Assembly: GCA_002946415.1 (NCBI GenBank)
Contig: NJPS01000046.1
Coordinates: 1,488,001-1,552,000 of the forward strand
Reading direction: 5' to 3'
From: Rutstroemia sp. NJR-2017a BVV2
Lineage: Eukaryota > Ascomycota > Leotiomycetes > Helotiales > Rutstroemiaceae
Length of the DNA stretch: 64,000 bases
Shown here: piece by piece, positions 10,307 through 23,104 of the stretch
Layout: each line of letters begins with the position of its first letter
How positions within the stretch are numbered: position 1 is the first letter of the stretch
Program-made: the position numbers and the translations under genes
Notes under the pieces: generated by a model
What the model was told of the DNA's origin: nothing
What the model saw: the letters and a program-made list of their open reading frames with translations, nothing else
Databases searched by the model: none

Positions 10307-11949
10307 TCATAAGTACTTCCAATCATTCCCCTCCAGCTCCACCAGCATCGTCTGCCGATCTGGGAGCTCCGCAACGCCGGATTTCGGCCGTGCGACCCTT
10401 TGCGCGGTCATGCCTTGCTCGAGATGGGTTTCTTTAGGTGTGGTGAGGCGGTTGGAGGGGTTGTAGTGGGGGGTTTGGAGGGCGTGGCTTGTGAGGGGGG
10501 TTTGTTGTTGTTGTTGTTGTTGATGGAGGGTGGTGTTTTCTTTGGATTTTCTTTTCGGTGTGTTTTTGAGATGTGGACGAGGTGTGGATGTGATGATGGT
10601 GGTTCGTTGGGAGGGGACGCCTTCTTTGATAGTACTTATTCGTTGGGGAGTCCCCCGTTTGACTTCGCGGCGGAAGAACAGAGGAGGGTCTTGATCGGGC
10701 GTGTGTTGGATGCTGTCGATTGAAGCGCTTCTGTGAAGCAACTCGTGATGCCGCCAGGGATCATAGCTTGGTTTGGGTTGTATGATCTCAATGACAGTTG
10801 TGGTATGTCTGTGGGTACTGGGGTTGTTCTGACGTGGGGAATCACGAGGTGGTGTAGGTCTTAGGCCTCCAGTAGGTACGAGCCAGTCATTCTGTTGTTG
10901 CGAGTGCGAGGATCCATAGCTAGGCGCTCTTGTCATATGGTTTCGCGTGTTTGTCCAATTACCATATGAATCATGCTGAGAATCGTAGCTGGGTGCGTCG
11001 TCGTTTGGCGCCTCACAAACGTTGTCAGTGGGACTGAAGAATTGCTGGTCGTGAGAGTGGGAGGGCTCATCTTCCTCGAATGGTTCTGGTTGAACATCAT
11101 CTGGGCTGTGCCAGCGTTCATGTAGTTGCTCATGGTGTTCGAAACTTGATGCTTCCTCGTCGTCATTTGCACCATCCCGTCTTGAGGAATGGATTGGATG
11201 CTCTGCGTTGGGACTTTTTTGGCGCATCTCAAATGATTCTGCCCATGATGGCCGCCTGGAGTCCGTGTGGGTTGAGTGCTCGGAATGCTGTGAAGTCATT
11301 CCAACGATTGCCGATTCCTGGTCTATATTCTTACCATCATAGCGGCGTCTAAGCCATTGGAAAAGAAATACGAATGAGAAGCATGCAAGACAGGCAACAA
11401 ATCCAATGGCGAGCCCTATGCCAATTGCGGCTCCGGCAGGTAACTCTCGGCTAGAAAAAATCGATTGAGTGGTGGCATCTGCCGTTACTGCTCCTGAGGA
11501 TGAACTGCTAATGTTGAAGTAGTGGGAGGTGAATGAAGCGGAATTACTTGAAGCACTTTCGTTGTAAACGGTGAAGTAGAAAACATTAGATGCAGATAGA
11601 TCATAGGGCGCGGCATTTACAATCCAAGCCACTCCCAATGGTTTAGTTGTACTTTCTGCCAAATAGTTAGCATCTGCTACCTCTGGTATAAGATGTATTG
11701 ATACTCACCATAGAAGGGAGCAGTAGAATCACAGCCACCCTGGCTATCCGCGCATTCAAGGACTTGAGTAAGGTTCATGACAATCCCATCAAAGTTCGTG
11801 ACCCACATCAAGTCGACTGTCGATCCTTCCTGTAGCACAGGATTCTCGCTATAATCCTTCGAGGTGCTTCCAAGTGAAGGCGGATTGGTGAAACCATTCA
11901 CTTGGTCATCACGACGGACTAGCTCGGACCCAGCATGCATTGGAGACAT
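10307..11949 (-). CDS. Single-pass membrane protein with long cytoplasmic tail; N-terminus uncertain
   Basis: Exons 11949-11709 and 11655-10307 (intron donor GTGAGT, branch CTAAC), about 529 residues. The N-terminal part is an extracellular-looking domain with two Cys (ECADSQGGC), several N-glycosylation sequons and a Ser-rich stalk. One strong transmembrane helix follows (AAIGIGLAIGFVACLACFSF) with a basic stop-transfer WLRRR. The tail, about 300 residues, is acidic/Ser-rich and ends with a Q7 tract and low-complexity sequence. The layout resembles ascomycete wall-stress sensor-like or Mid2-like proteins, but no diagnostic WSC or Cys pattern is seen. The first ATG at 11949 gives no signal peptide although the start of the mature region (ELVRRDD) looks like sequence after a cleavage site. 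A missing upstream exon is likely. Confidence 0.7.
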
Positions 11950-12866
11950 TGTGCGTTGAAGCAGTTGATAAAGGTAGGCATGTAGTCAAAATGAATCAAC
12001 AACATGCTGGGCCAAAACAAAAAGTCGAATGCAACGATGCGTCTTCTGGATATATGCCTCTTTGGAGTTGCCCGAGCTTGGGCCATCGACGTAGTAGAAG
12101 ACTCTGGACAGACCAATTCAAGGACGAACTAGGAACATATGACATTAGAACTATTGAAAATGCGGTTCAGCCCTATGGACCTTGCTGGCCCCGCGATCGG
12201 CTTCTGAAATTTATATGTTGGTGTATGCTTACGCGCACAGCCAATCACTTTGATCATGGCCAACCTCGTCAACTGCTAAGCGCCCGGCGCGTATATGCTG
12301 CCATACTTATGGTACGAGCGCCTTGTTGGTACTCCGACCACAACCAATAAGGGAATGAGACGTAACTGAACATTGGTCAATATTCGCGACCTTGAGAGAC
12401 CAAGCAAACATCGAAATCAAGACGAAAACATCAATTAACAGACCATGATATCAGTTCGAGTTCACGTTCTGGGGTTTTAGAACCAACAGGTCTTGCACCT
12501 TGAATGAAGGCCTTCGGTAAAGAAAGAGGGCTGTGTAGCAAAATTTTCGCCTCTCACCAGGTATCGTACGCAAATCACTGTTAGAGGAAGTAGAAGATAA
12601 GAAACCTGCATGCCCCAGCCTCGCACCTGAGGAGCAAAGCAACTTTGGACCGTCGAGATGAGTCACAAGAATCATATCATTGTCTCTAACCAGCGAGCTT
12701 CAGATCCATAACCAATCGGTCGCGACGAGCAACCATTTCTCATCAGCAGGCACAAAAACCTGCACTTTTCCATTCATCATGACCATCGCTAGATTATCTG
12801 ACCGTTATGCAAGACTCGTTGCCTATAAGAACAGCTCCAGATCATAGCACCGTATTCCAGGGAGCC
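11950..12866. other. Intergenic
   Basis: No gene that I can support. The part next to 11950 may contain an unrecognised first exon (signal peptide) of the preceding minus-strand membrane-protein gene; a hydrophobic frame exists at about 11960-12050 but no clean splice pair joins it. Confidence 0.45.
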
Positions 12867-14365
12867 CTAAGCTCTCCATTTCCACGATCGTTTCTCCACA
12901 GAATCGAAGAACCTCACGGCAATTACGCAGAACATGGCACCAACCAGGAGGGCCGCATCGAACAAGATTACCCCGCGATAGTTTCTCAATACGCTTTCGC
13001 CTAGGATTTTGCCACCAACGGGACTTCCAAACATAGTTCCAAGTCCTCTAACGAAGTAGATGAAACCATTGACACTCGCGTATGCTTGGAGTCCGAACAC
13101 TTCCGCCACAGTCTTCACGATGAATGTAGTTAGCACTCTGTACCGAGCCATATATCTGCCACTAAGGGAGTGCGATCAATGAGACGTACCGTTGGAAACA
13201 AGGCATTGTAGCCCCCTCCTGCAACACCATAGAATACTACGAACAGGAGCCATAGTACCCTGTTACCGCCGCTACTTGTACTACCCAACCAGAACCCAAG
13301 CACGGAGATAACACAGAGAATGACAGTCAAGATCAAGGTATTCTGTCGTCCAACCTTGTCCCCCACATATCCCGTCATGATTCGGCTTACAGAATTAACT
13401 CCATTGGATACAGCAAGCAGAGTCGCACCAAACGACGAAGTATATCCTATGGCTACAGAATACTCAGCCAAGAAGGTAAGTGGTAGACCATTTCCTCCCG
13501 CTTGTAGAAACCCTGCCCCCACACTGAAGAGAAAAGCCGGTTTCATGGCCAACTTAAGGTCAACGTGCGTAGGACGTCTTCCAATGAACCTCGACGGTGC
13601 TGCGCTGACAGCGATTGGAAGAGCAACGACCAACGTGAGTAACGAGAGTGTGCGAAGTGCCCATCTGGGTCCAATTGCAGTCAAGAGGTACCTGATGAAG
13701 GGCGAGAACGCCAGCCCTCCGACTCCGGCGCCGGAAAGAATGAATCCTATAGCAGATCCGCGGTGAGCGGTGAAGTATTCGGGTGCTGTGCTGAGAATGG
13801 GATAATAGAGTAGCGATGAGCCTATTCCATATAGAAAGCCTTGTGACAACAGTAGCTGCCAGACCTAGTTTTGAAAAGTCAACTATCGTTCATCTGGTAG
13901 ATGTCATCGCTTTTCACTTACTTGTGTACACAGGCTAGCCAATCCAAGCCCCAAACTCATGCAGACAACCCCAGTGATGCAGATATACTTCGAAGCCCGA
14001 TCTCCTAGTCTGGTCATCATAGGATTTACAACGATGCTACCCGCCCATGTGAGTCCCGATCCGAGAGTACCGACGAAAGCTACCAGTGCACCATTGTTGA
14101 CGGTGGTTTTGGGAAGCATCGTTTGTGTTGGTGAAATGTAGTAACTTTGGAAGACACCGTATGATTGATTCAATCCAATTGTGATGCATATAGCTAGAAA
14201 GCTCGAGATGAGAACAAGAATCTGTTTTTGCCGAGTGATCGGCCGTAACTCAATCGCATCTTGAGGTTGGTCTGCAGCAGCGTCACGCAATGAATAGCGT
14301 TCGTCGCCTGACTGAGAAGCTCTTCGCATTTCCGTGAGCGGAAGGGTAGATGTTGTGGAAGCCAT
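12867..14365 (-). CDS. MFS transporter, monocarboxylate-type (MCT/SLC16-like)
   Basis: Three exons: 14365-13922, 13864-13190, 13112-12867, giving 454 residues. Introns use GTAAGT and GTACGT donors; the first ends CTAG and the second has a CTAAC branch and ends GAAG. About 60 cytoplasmic residues precede TM1 (ILVLISSFLAICITIGLNQS), then YGVFQSYY, a signature of fungal monocarboxylate-permease-like MFS proteins. Twelve hydrophobic segments can be counted in all, including LSQGFLYGIGSSLLYYP, VNSVSRIMTGYVGDKVGRQN (the loop 8-9 D-x-x-G-R type motif) and FGLQAYASVNGFIYFVRGLG. This family contains plasma-membrane and vacuolar transporters of monocarboxylates, riboflavin or secondary metabolites; substrate cannot be told from sequence. 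No biosynthetic cluster surrounds it. The length is normal and the gene looks intact. Confidence 0.9.
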
Positions 14366-15119
14366 TGTCGGGCACTAACACTCATAGTTGGTTACGAGTA
14401 CAAAAAGTCAGAAACGTTCTGACCGACGATCTTATAAGCTTTCCGGCAACTAACGGGCAGAGTGGTCCAAGCTACATATGGGTGCGTATAGCATCTAGCC
14501 GTTGGTGCGGGAAATAACCGGAATGGAGCTTACCCTGGACTTCAGTGCAGGCGGAATGACGCATCTACCTGCTAGTGCTGACAAGCAGATCAAGGGTGTA
14601 GCAACTGCTATATATCGTTAGTTTTCTGATTCTGACCTCGGAGCTCATGAACTCCTGTTGTATATGTGGATTAGCAGCGGGCTACCGGAACGTACAGCGG
14701 GAACCTTAACCTTAAATACGAGTTCCACTCTGTTTCTAAAGCAAGCATAGGCACCAATCCCAACGACGAAAACAAAAACAGTAGTATCCTCTAAGTCCCA
14801 ACAATGCATTCTTGAATACCATGGTATATCGCTACATTTAATACAAGTATATTTCCACGCGGTGCAGTGCAATCCATCATCCATCTACCTCACACCTCGC
14901 GCCCCACAAAACCACACCACACAGTGAAAAGGAAAAAGACAAAAAACGCCGATGCCATCCATCATACGTCTTGTTGTTTTTTCGCTCATATTACAGTCGA
15001 ATGTAATGTATAAATGATATCCAGTGAAGTCCCAAAAACAAAATTCATATAATGCCCCCTGGCCCCCCAAATCTCCACTACCTCCTTTTTCTATCAACAC
15101 TCCCTCCCAACCCACTCAC
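14366..15119. other. Intergenic
   Basis: Upstream region of the MFS gene and 3' flank of SEC3. No coding signal beyond short unsupported frames. Confidence 0.55.
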
Positions 15120-18100
15120 TTACTTCCTAAACGCCGCGGCAACATCCGGCCTCGTCCACTCCAACACTACTTCTCCATCATAAATGTCCCCTCCAATCTT
15201 CAAAAGCCTCTCCTCCACGCGCTCGTAATACCTCTCGCACTGCGCATTCACCTTCAACACCAGTTCTCTGCTCAGCCCCGGATCATCCGCGTCCCCGAAA
15301 TGTTTCTCGACTCTCTTCTTCAGCGTTTCAATGCCCTTCCTAATTTCCTTGACATCGTAGCCCGCGAGGATTTTCTTGAACGTGATTTTGGAGTGACTAG
15401 GCATAGCTGCAATTCTCGAGATAGATTCCCCCGGTTGGCGGGAAAGCATCAGACTCTCTGTGCTTTCGAGGAAATCGAGGAGTTTCCCCAAGGGACGGCG
15501 AATGACGGCGCCGAGGTAGAGGCTCATATGCTCATCCATTTCTTGGGTGGCGTTTTCTTTCCATTCTTCTAGGACGGGATTGGAGCGAGAATCGACTTCT
15601 TCCAAATAGTGGTTCATGTTTTCAATGAGAAGAATCTGATAGTTAAGTGCTTCCTTGTCTTCCGGATCGGCACCTGCAGTTTGGGCACCGGGGTTTTCTC
15701 TTGCGATGACTTTTAGGGATTCGAACATTGTCTTGTTCAGTCGTGCATAGGCGTTGTTGACGATTTGTCGGACTTCGAGGTCATCGGCACCAGCAAGCAT
15801 TGTTTCGAGCGCTAGAGAGAACGAAGGGAAAATCCTGATGAAACCAATGACACCTTTGCGTTTCTTAATCTTGACCTTGGTGTCTTCAATGGCGCGGATT
15901 TGCTCATCGAGGAACTTGTTGAACGAAGTCAACAGACGGGCATGTAGCTTTTGAAGCGTGCGAGCGAGATACTCTTGATTCGATTCTTCCAGATCAACAA
16001 GTTTGCGCTCAATTGACGCGAGTACACCGACTCCTTGCCTGTGTAACGATTAGTATGCATGTTCCAATACTGGAGAAAAAAGAATAAAATGAGACTTACA
16101 ATGGATCACTTTGAATTGTCCAGTCAACAAGCGCTTGCATATCGCCAAGGAAGAAAGCATATACTTCCTCCATGGTTTGAATGACTCTCTTTGCCAAGCT
16201 CCTGTTAGGATCCATAACCTTTGGCCGCCTCAAATCACCACCCCGTCGCATATCTGGCGGAGCAGCCGCAACCGCATCTGGGAAATCGTGCTGTTCGAGA
16301 GAAGTGACGTGGAAGAATTCCACAATAAAGTTCTGTTCCATGCTCATTATAGGGATCATTTCATCAAGAGCTCCTGCGAACACTTCATGATATTGTAGTC
16401 GACCATCAGCGATATCTGAACGAACCTTACTAGCGTTGTCGGAAACAGGAGATCTGACTCTCGCCAAAGTCTGACTTCTTTTGACAGTTAGTTTTCTCGC
16501 GGCCGTGGTAGCAAGACCTTCCGTTGGCTTTTCGATCTGTGACGTAAAGAGGATGTCGCCTTCGTCTCCATGCGGTTTTCTTGCCACTCGTTTCCAGGCG
16601 AAGACAGCTTCTCTGAATTCCTCTTGATATAATGGTTTGCACGCAAGCTCGTAATCCTGTAAGAACCTCTCCCACTCCACATGGGCTACCTCTCTGGCAA
16701 ACAACATAAGCGGACTGTACCTCCAAAGCACATTGCGAGCAAGATCGTGATTATGAGGGTCAAGCTTTCCTTTCCCAGCGGCTCTCGTGAGATTACCTCC
16801 TTTTTCTCGATCTAAGGCTTTTCGTGTCTCATCAATCGCAGCACGGAACTTCATCTGCAGGAAAGCATGTAATCGCTGAAGGAATTCGACACTAGTAGCT
16901 CGATAGACGTCTTTCTTTTCTTGCAAGACTCGCATGCTTCCAATCTCACTATTACCGAAACCTCCTACTTTGCCTGAACGAAGACTGCCATCTTCGCTTG
17001 GCCGAGGACCGGAGATGCTGAGCGAAGGATCGATTGTGACCATAGCCTTGAACAATACAACCAAGGCTTTCTCAACCTGCTCGAGATCGCGTGGGTGCTC
17101 CAAAGAAGCCGTCTGAAGACTCTCAAGCTGTGACGAGGAAATAGAAATAGTATCCAAAAGAGACTGCAGCTCAGCCTGCAAAAGTTTTTGATTGGCTGTC
17201 TGAACCTGCAGACCTTGAGATTGAGCCTCAATGTATGCAATATCTTCATTAAGAGTCTGAGTTCGTCAGCAAATGCAATTAAAGGGGACTTCTGCCAAGT
17301 ATAACTTACGCCAAGCTCCACAAGATACAATGTGAGCAAGCCATCAAGCTCATCACACTCTTCCATACATTTATCGAGGCCATTCTTGATACCCTCGACT
17401 CTTTCATCTTCCTCATCTAAACGATTCAACCATCCACCGGCTTGAACCTTATTTAGCTCCCGTTCGATATCATCTTTTAACATATCAATGCTCTTGGAAT
17501 GGACGCCTTCACCAACCCATCCAAAGTCATCCCAGGCATTAACGAGATCTGATCCCCTCCCATCAAGGAAGCTAGGATCAATGCCCAACGACGCAAGCTC
17601 CTTCTGCATTGTCTCAGAAGCAGGTTTCGGCCGCCTGGCTTCTCGAGCTTTTGGTTTTTCCAACGTGGCACCGTCTTGTGGGCCCTTTGCAGGGCCGTCT
17701 ACGGTTGTTGGTCGATCCTTTTCTGGGACTGTAATTTTTACTTCGGGAATGCTGTCGACGGTTGCACTGCGTGCTGGCGCCTTTGGGGGAAGTGCTTCAA
17801 CCGGAGGAGGAGAAACCGCGGGTGAAATTGAAGGGGCAGCCGAAGACGGATTCGTCACATCATTACTGGTTCGCCTTAGCAGAGAAGGTGCAGGAACCAC
17901 ACCTGTGATACCGTCAGGACCGTCAGATGTCTTCGCAGCCAACGCTGCTTCCCTGAGACGTTCCGCTGCGCCACCGACACGAGGTTTGAATCCACCGGCG
18001 TTCTTGGCAGCTCTAAGAAATGTATTGGCAATATCACCTTTCGATTTCTTCTTGATCATCGGCCCAAGGCCAGGGCGTGCTGCCTCATCACCTATCACTG

Positions 18101-19718
18101 GTGATTTAGGGCTAGTCGGGGAAGCAACAGGTGAATTGGCTGCACTGATAGACGGATTCTGAACAGGAACTTCTGGAACTTCGACTTTAACAGGTTCACT
18201 TTTAGGTGTAATTGCCAATACCGAAGGAGTGGGCTCTAGCACGGGCATGGGCACCGGCGTCTCCGTAAGCTTGGTATCAATGCTACCATCTCCGTTCATT
18301 TCCCGCTCACGTGGTATGGATCTTTCACTACTACGGGTTGGTGGCCGCATCTCGTCCCTACGCATGCCAGGACTGGCTAGTGGTGCAGGTATAATATTAT
18401 CCGTAGAACTCATACCGCGTATTGGCATAGGGGGCCGGCGCCTCTCAGGTGGAATTGCCAAAGGAGCAGGTAGAGGCGGAGTATCCATGGATAAATCTTT
18501 TTGCGAGCTCACGAAACTTGGGTCGGGGGAAACACGCTGTGAGCTTGGCGTTACGCTACGATCCGGGAAGCGACCGGGAGCATTAGGTAAACCATTGTAA
18601 CCACCGCGAGAGCGAGGCGGCGCTCCTCCACCATCATCACTGCGAGCGAATGACTCTTGGCTGTGATTCGATCCCTCCAATCTTCGCAGACTGGATTGAC
18701 TCGACTGAGGCATAACCCCACCCGGTTCTGCGCTGGAATTGGGTGCTACCTCAAGCCGAGAACGGGTCGGTGGTCGAGAATTCGGCTTCTGTGTCGGAAA
18801 TGCTGGATCTGCACCTGGTTGATATGCTGGGCTTCCGTTTGGCGGAAAGTCTGGCCCTGCGCTAACTGGAGTCTGACTAGGGCGACGTAGCACAGCATCT
18901 CGACTCGGCTGTTTGCGCAGCACAGGTTCCCTCGATGGTTCCCGCTTGAAAGGTCGAGGTTGATTTTGTTCGAATGGTGAGTTCGCTGGGGGCGGAATCT
19001 GCTGCGGTTGCTGCATGCGCTGGGGAGGTTGCTGAGGCGGAGGCTGTTGTGGTCGTGCGGAACTCGAAGCACCGGACAATTGTTCTCTCTCCTTTGCATC
19101 AAAACCAATCAAAGTAGGCGCCTTTCCACCAGTGTATTTTGTATAAATCTTAACTAAACTTGCAATGAAAAACTGCTTTTCCTTTTGCGTATTGGCCTGC
19201 CAATAATATGGTTTTCCAATCGTCACAATGAATCCTGTACCACCGGCCCATTGCTTGCGCTGCTCTTCCTCTGGAGTTGTAGAAACTGCTCCGCTGAATG
19301 ACTCTATAGCAGAGAGATCATCCAGCATCCAAGTCTTCCCTATCGAGAAACTTCCATTGCCGTTTTCTCTAGCTTTGTGCATACGCACCCGTCCCGACTT
19401 GCGCACAGCGACAATTATCAGACGGGGTTTTTTGGCATCAGGATTGGAGCTTGGCGGCGGCGGCGACGAGGGAGAGGACGCATCTTCGATGATTCTGATA
19501 TGTGTAATATATGATTCCAATACTAAAGGGCCAAGTCAGCTGCTGCAGATGTCATAGAGCGCAGTTTCCCTTGGAGATGTCTTACAAGACCCGTCCGGAT
19601 CGGTTTTCCCAAAACAACTGTCGACAATTCTCCTCTTTTCATCCTCGAACCTTTCTGCCCTGCTCATTCCATTACTGCTATTGACCCCGCCGGAGCCATT
19701 TCGTGAGGAACCGTCCAT
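15120..19718 (-). CDS. sec3: Exocyst complex component Sec3
   Basis: Four exons: 19718-19586, 19522-17310, 17256-16100, 16038-15120; 1473 residues. Sec3 marks sites of polarised exocytosis and, with Exo70, ties the exocyst to PtdIns(4,5)P2 and Rho/Cdc42 GTPases. The N-terminus (SYITHIRIIED ... RVRMHKARENGNGSFSIGKTW ... DDLSAIESFSG) is the Sec3 PIP2-binding PH-like domain. A long Pro/Ser-rich disordered region with a Gln-rich tract follows. A conserved helical core begins around FLDGRGSDLVNAWDDFGWVG and continues through a coiled coil (TLNEDIAYIEAQSQGLQ) into the C-terminal rod domain ending AFRK. The reading frame is continuous across all three introns, which have consensus donors (GTAAGA, GTAAGT, GTAAGTC). 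The length is typical for filamentous fungi. Identification is very secure. Confidence 0.96.
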
Positions 19719-20659
19719 TGCGCGAAGCCACGTTCGTTAATTCGGGGTTACTTTCTTATTCGGAACCATTCATTGGTACAGGGGTTTGGATGTCCGTTTT
19801 GCGCTTCGTTCCAGGACCATATTTGTGCCCGTGTATTGCCCTCTTTCCTCACAGTATGCGACGAGGACTCGAGTCGGTGGTGTCTGCAATATAATATCTT
19901 GGTGCTACGATGAACAGTATGAGCTTCCCAACGGTGGCGGATGGAGACCTAAGATGCAAGGACCATAGGTGAGCGGAAACACTAAGTTCCGATTCTTCCA
20001 ACCTTAAAATACCTGATTACGTGAGCACGTACAGTATCTTCGACTTCATCGCATAAACATAAGTGGAAGAGCTGAAGTTAAAAAAAGATCTGACGACACA
20101 CGGAATCTGGTATGTTTTCAAGGATACTAGGAAGCTGAACCACAAACTGTCAGAGTATTTCTATGGCAGATGGCCCGCATCGCTAATACACCATGCGGTA
20201 AGATCGTTCACTCAAAGTCAGGTTTTCAAAGCTTCACAAAGTCAAAGGACGTGAATTAGTTCAAATCTGATATCGCATTGCTTCTACATAATCACCTTAC
20301 AGTTTCACATCAGAGCAAGAGCAAATCTATCTTTTTTTCTCCTATGTAGCTCTGTTTCTTTTCACCCTTCAAGCCTTCCAATACCTCAATCTATGAATCT
20401 TCTAACAACCAGGGGTGGGCGTGCTTGAAACTTGTATTTGATTCGCATTTTGGAATCTCCATATCTATTAAAGCACAATCAGCTATGAGAATTCGAATCT
20501 ATCTATGGTAAACTAAATGCTGTCATTAAAAACAAGTGTTCATTGTTATCTCAAACCATGCTTCTTCTGTGAAATTTCAACAATCAAGATGCAAACTCCT
20601 CGCTGTAGTCCATGCAAATTCCTTCCTCTCCATAATAAACGCCAGAGCCACGATTCTAC
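19719..20659. other. Intergenic, SEC3 upstream region
   Basis: SEC3 promoter side and 3' flank of the next minus-strand gene. No supported gene. Confidence 0.55.
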
Positions 20660-21845
20660 TCATCTCTTCTTCGACCTTCTAGCAACATTCTCATCACCGA
20701 ATCCCACCTTTGTGTCCATACCGCAACGATCGTCAGGCATCGCGAAAGCTCCGTTGCCCCTGGCTCTTGCCCTTTCATTCTCCTTCAAGACCCCCAACTG
20801 CGTCCCAACGCCAGTGCCAGCTCTGATCCAATTCCTTCCCATCCCAAGTCCCCTATTAACCTCCTGCCATCTAACGACAACCCTGCACTTTCCCTTCCCC
20901 ATGCTCTCTCTCACCCTTCTCCATCTGTTTCTCTCCTCCGCCATTCTGATATAAAATTCTTGCCACCACTCTCCCTGAAACACGCACTTATCTAGCCCTT
21001 GTTCAACCAACTCCGCAAACTCCTCTGGTGTTCCACCACTTCTATAAAAATGACTTGCTGTCTTTGCAAGGAGATCTGTTCCTGATGGATATACCGAGAA
21101 AGATTGATCCGCGAGATGCGAGAGCGGAGGAATGGAAAGACTCAGGAAGTTCTTGCTTGGGACGATGGCTGGAAGTTCGGGGTCAGTAAAGACAGAGTAG
21201 GTGTGGGTCGTAGGGAGATATGATTTATCGGAGAACTCCCAGACTGGAACGCCTTGGAATGAGAAATCAAAGTCTTGGCGGAGGGCGACTTTCGTTGTGG
21301 GAATGCCGCGTGAGCTGACAGTTGATTCTAGAAGTGAAGAAGGAATGGCAGTATCGTGTTGAAGTGGATAGGCCGAGACATGGGAAAGGGGAGCAACGAA
21401 CATGAGCCAGGAAGTTGGAGCCGGGTGGGGGAAGTCCGGTGGACTGGGAGATATAGAGGGTGGTGCTGCTGGTGAATATTTGACGAGTGGTTGCTGAATA
21501 AAAATGCTAATCCAGGGATATAGACGGCCAGTTGGATCTGGTCTAGAAGGGAGGGAGGAGCAGTCAGTCGGAATATTCAGTGAATAGTGAATAGGGTGCA
21601 GCAGGGTAGAATGACAGCAATAAAATCTGATCAATGACAACAGGACCGTTTAGTGACGATATCAGAGGAAGAAAAAAAGCAGGTAACAATGGCACACAAA
21701 ATATGACAGCGGAAATTGAGACCGCTGAGAAGCTTGGCCAATGCAAAACCCATGAAGTGATAGCAGGACCACCGAAGATGTCATTCTTGAAATGGTGCGG
21801 TGCACCGGTGGTTTCATCGAACACATCCAAAACTTCGACACTCAA
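20660..21845 (-). CDS. Hypothetical protein, two exons, junction unresolved
   Basis: A long minus-strand frame (about 21544-20660) is preceded by a second frame from an ATG at 21845. The acceptor is clear (CTGAC branch, then CTTCTAG before ACCAGATCC at about 21544). The donor is not: the frame requires phase 2, and only weak sites (GTTACC, GTCACT, about 21690-21660) fit. The first exon ends in a hydrophobic segment (SAVIFCVPLLPAFFLPL), possibly a membrane anchor or part intronic. The second exon has conserved-looking patches (WEFSDKSYLPTTHTYSVF; GTPEEFAELVEQGLDKCVFQ; GEWWQEFYIRMAEERNRW). No family recognised. The gene is followed on the same strand by the Sec3 gene and preceded by another unrecognised protein. 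Confidence 0.55.
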
Positions 21846-22060
21846 CTAAACTATAATTTGAGATATCTGTTCTGAGAGCTCTCAACATTTTATATCACAT
21901 TGAGTGATCAGATGCATGATTTAGTATAACAAGAAATAAACAAATCTGTGATTAGAAATTTGGAGTTGGTCGATGAATTGGTGCACCAACGGCAGTGAGA
22001 CTAACAATGTAGCATGGAATGAAGTATTTAACTCCAGCAGAGCATAAAGAAAAAATAAAC

Positions 22061-23104
22061 TTACAAATCAATCTCCTCACACTCAATCCTCTCCGCGCCA
22101 GCAAATCCCCTCTGAACCCCAAGATGAGCCAGCAGTTTATTCTTGGAGGTTCCTTCTCTCATATCCGGTGTAAAGTCATGAAAGGAGATGCTTCTACAAT
22201 CTCTCTTTCTTGAGCCCGTAATCATTCCGCGCATGATGATGTAGTCTCGAAGCCCAGCACCGGTTGATAGATCGACATAACGAAGCATGGACTGATCGAT
22301 ATCTAGTGAACTGATGCCTAGCCCCGTAGTGAGAGAGATTGTAGCTTGCACGCAAGCATTGTCGGCAGGAAGATGTCGATCCTTTCGGACTGTCTTTGAT
22401 CTCATGGCCGATTGACCTGTAGTCTCGTTCCTGATGTCATAACCGATGTTGAAAGACGGTTGATTTGAGACCCTATTCTCCAAGCCCAGGGTAAAAGGCA
22501 AGTCATTTTGGATGCCTACAACGGCTTGCAATCTTTTGCTGGCTGCGAGTATAAATGGCGTTCGATCTCGAACGTGCTTTTCCAAAACCGCAAATGCATC
22601 TTCCTGTGCTTTCTGGTTTTGACTGACGTCGCCAAGTATTGGATGAGGCCCATTAACTCTGAAACCCGCTTCAAGTCTGTCAAGGAGAGGCTCATGCAAT
22701 TCTAGGCGAACAGGAACTTGTGGAGGAGGAATCGTGGGTGCAAAGGTCGTAGGTGGAAGGGTGGCCGGTTCTGGTAATTGATCCTTTGATTGAGAATCTG
22801 AGACAGAATTTGGAAGAGGAGGGAAAGGTGAAGAAGTTTGTGCATGGAACACTTGGTTATGTATGATTTCCATCTCTGCACTTTCCTGAGACGATCCTGG
22901 TGGTGTTAGTGAAATCAAAAAAGAGGAGGGAGATGTAGTACTTGGAAGAGAGATTGATGGTGGAAGTTTCTCAAATCCCACTGCGTTGGGTTTTGGAAGA
23001 GAATATTCACTGTGCCCATGGACAAGAAATAAAGATGGTATGGTCCTCGGGTGGGTAGCAGGTAAATATATTTCCTCAATGGAATCTTCATGGCTGGCAT
23101 TCAT
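22061..23104 (-). CDS. Hypothetical protein, single exon, 347 residues
   Basis: Uninterrupted frame from an ATG at 23104. The first 130 residues are Pro/Ser-rich and low in order. The second half looks folded (RLEAGFRVNGPHPILGDVSQ; DAFAVLEKHVRDRTPFILAA; LRDYIIMRGMITGSRKRDC). No known domain is recognised. The gene sits in a run of minus-strand genes between GH72 and another hypothetical. Given length, no stop codons and plausible amino-acid use, it is probably real, but the function is unknown. Confidence 0.6.
   Translation of the reverse strand: MNASHEDSIEEIYLPATHPRTIPSLFLVHGHSEYSLPKPNAVGFEKLPPSISLPSTTSPSSFLISLTPPGSSQESAEMEIIHNQVFHAQTSSPFPPLPNSVSDSQSKDQLPEPATLPPTTFAPTIPPPQVPVRLELHEPLLDRLEAGFRVNGPHPILGDVSQNQKAQEDAFAVLEKHVRDRTPFILAASKRLQAVVGIQNDLPFTLGLENRVSNQPSFNIGYDIRNETTGQSAMRSKTVRKDRHLPADNACVQATISLTTGLGISSLDIDQSMLRYVDLSTGAGLRDYIIMRGMITGSRKRDCRSISFHDFTPDMREGTSKNKLLAHLGVQRGFAGAERIECEEIDL

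Noticed and set aside
10400..10723. 107-codon plus frame with a Leu run
   Set aside because: Antisense of the Q7 tract and tail of the membrane protein.
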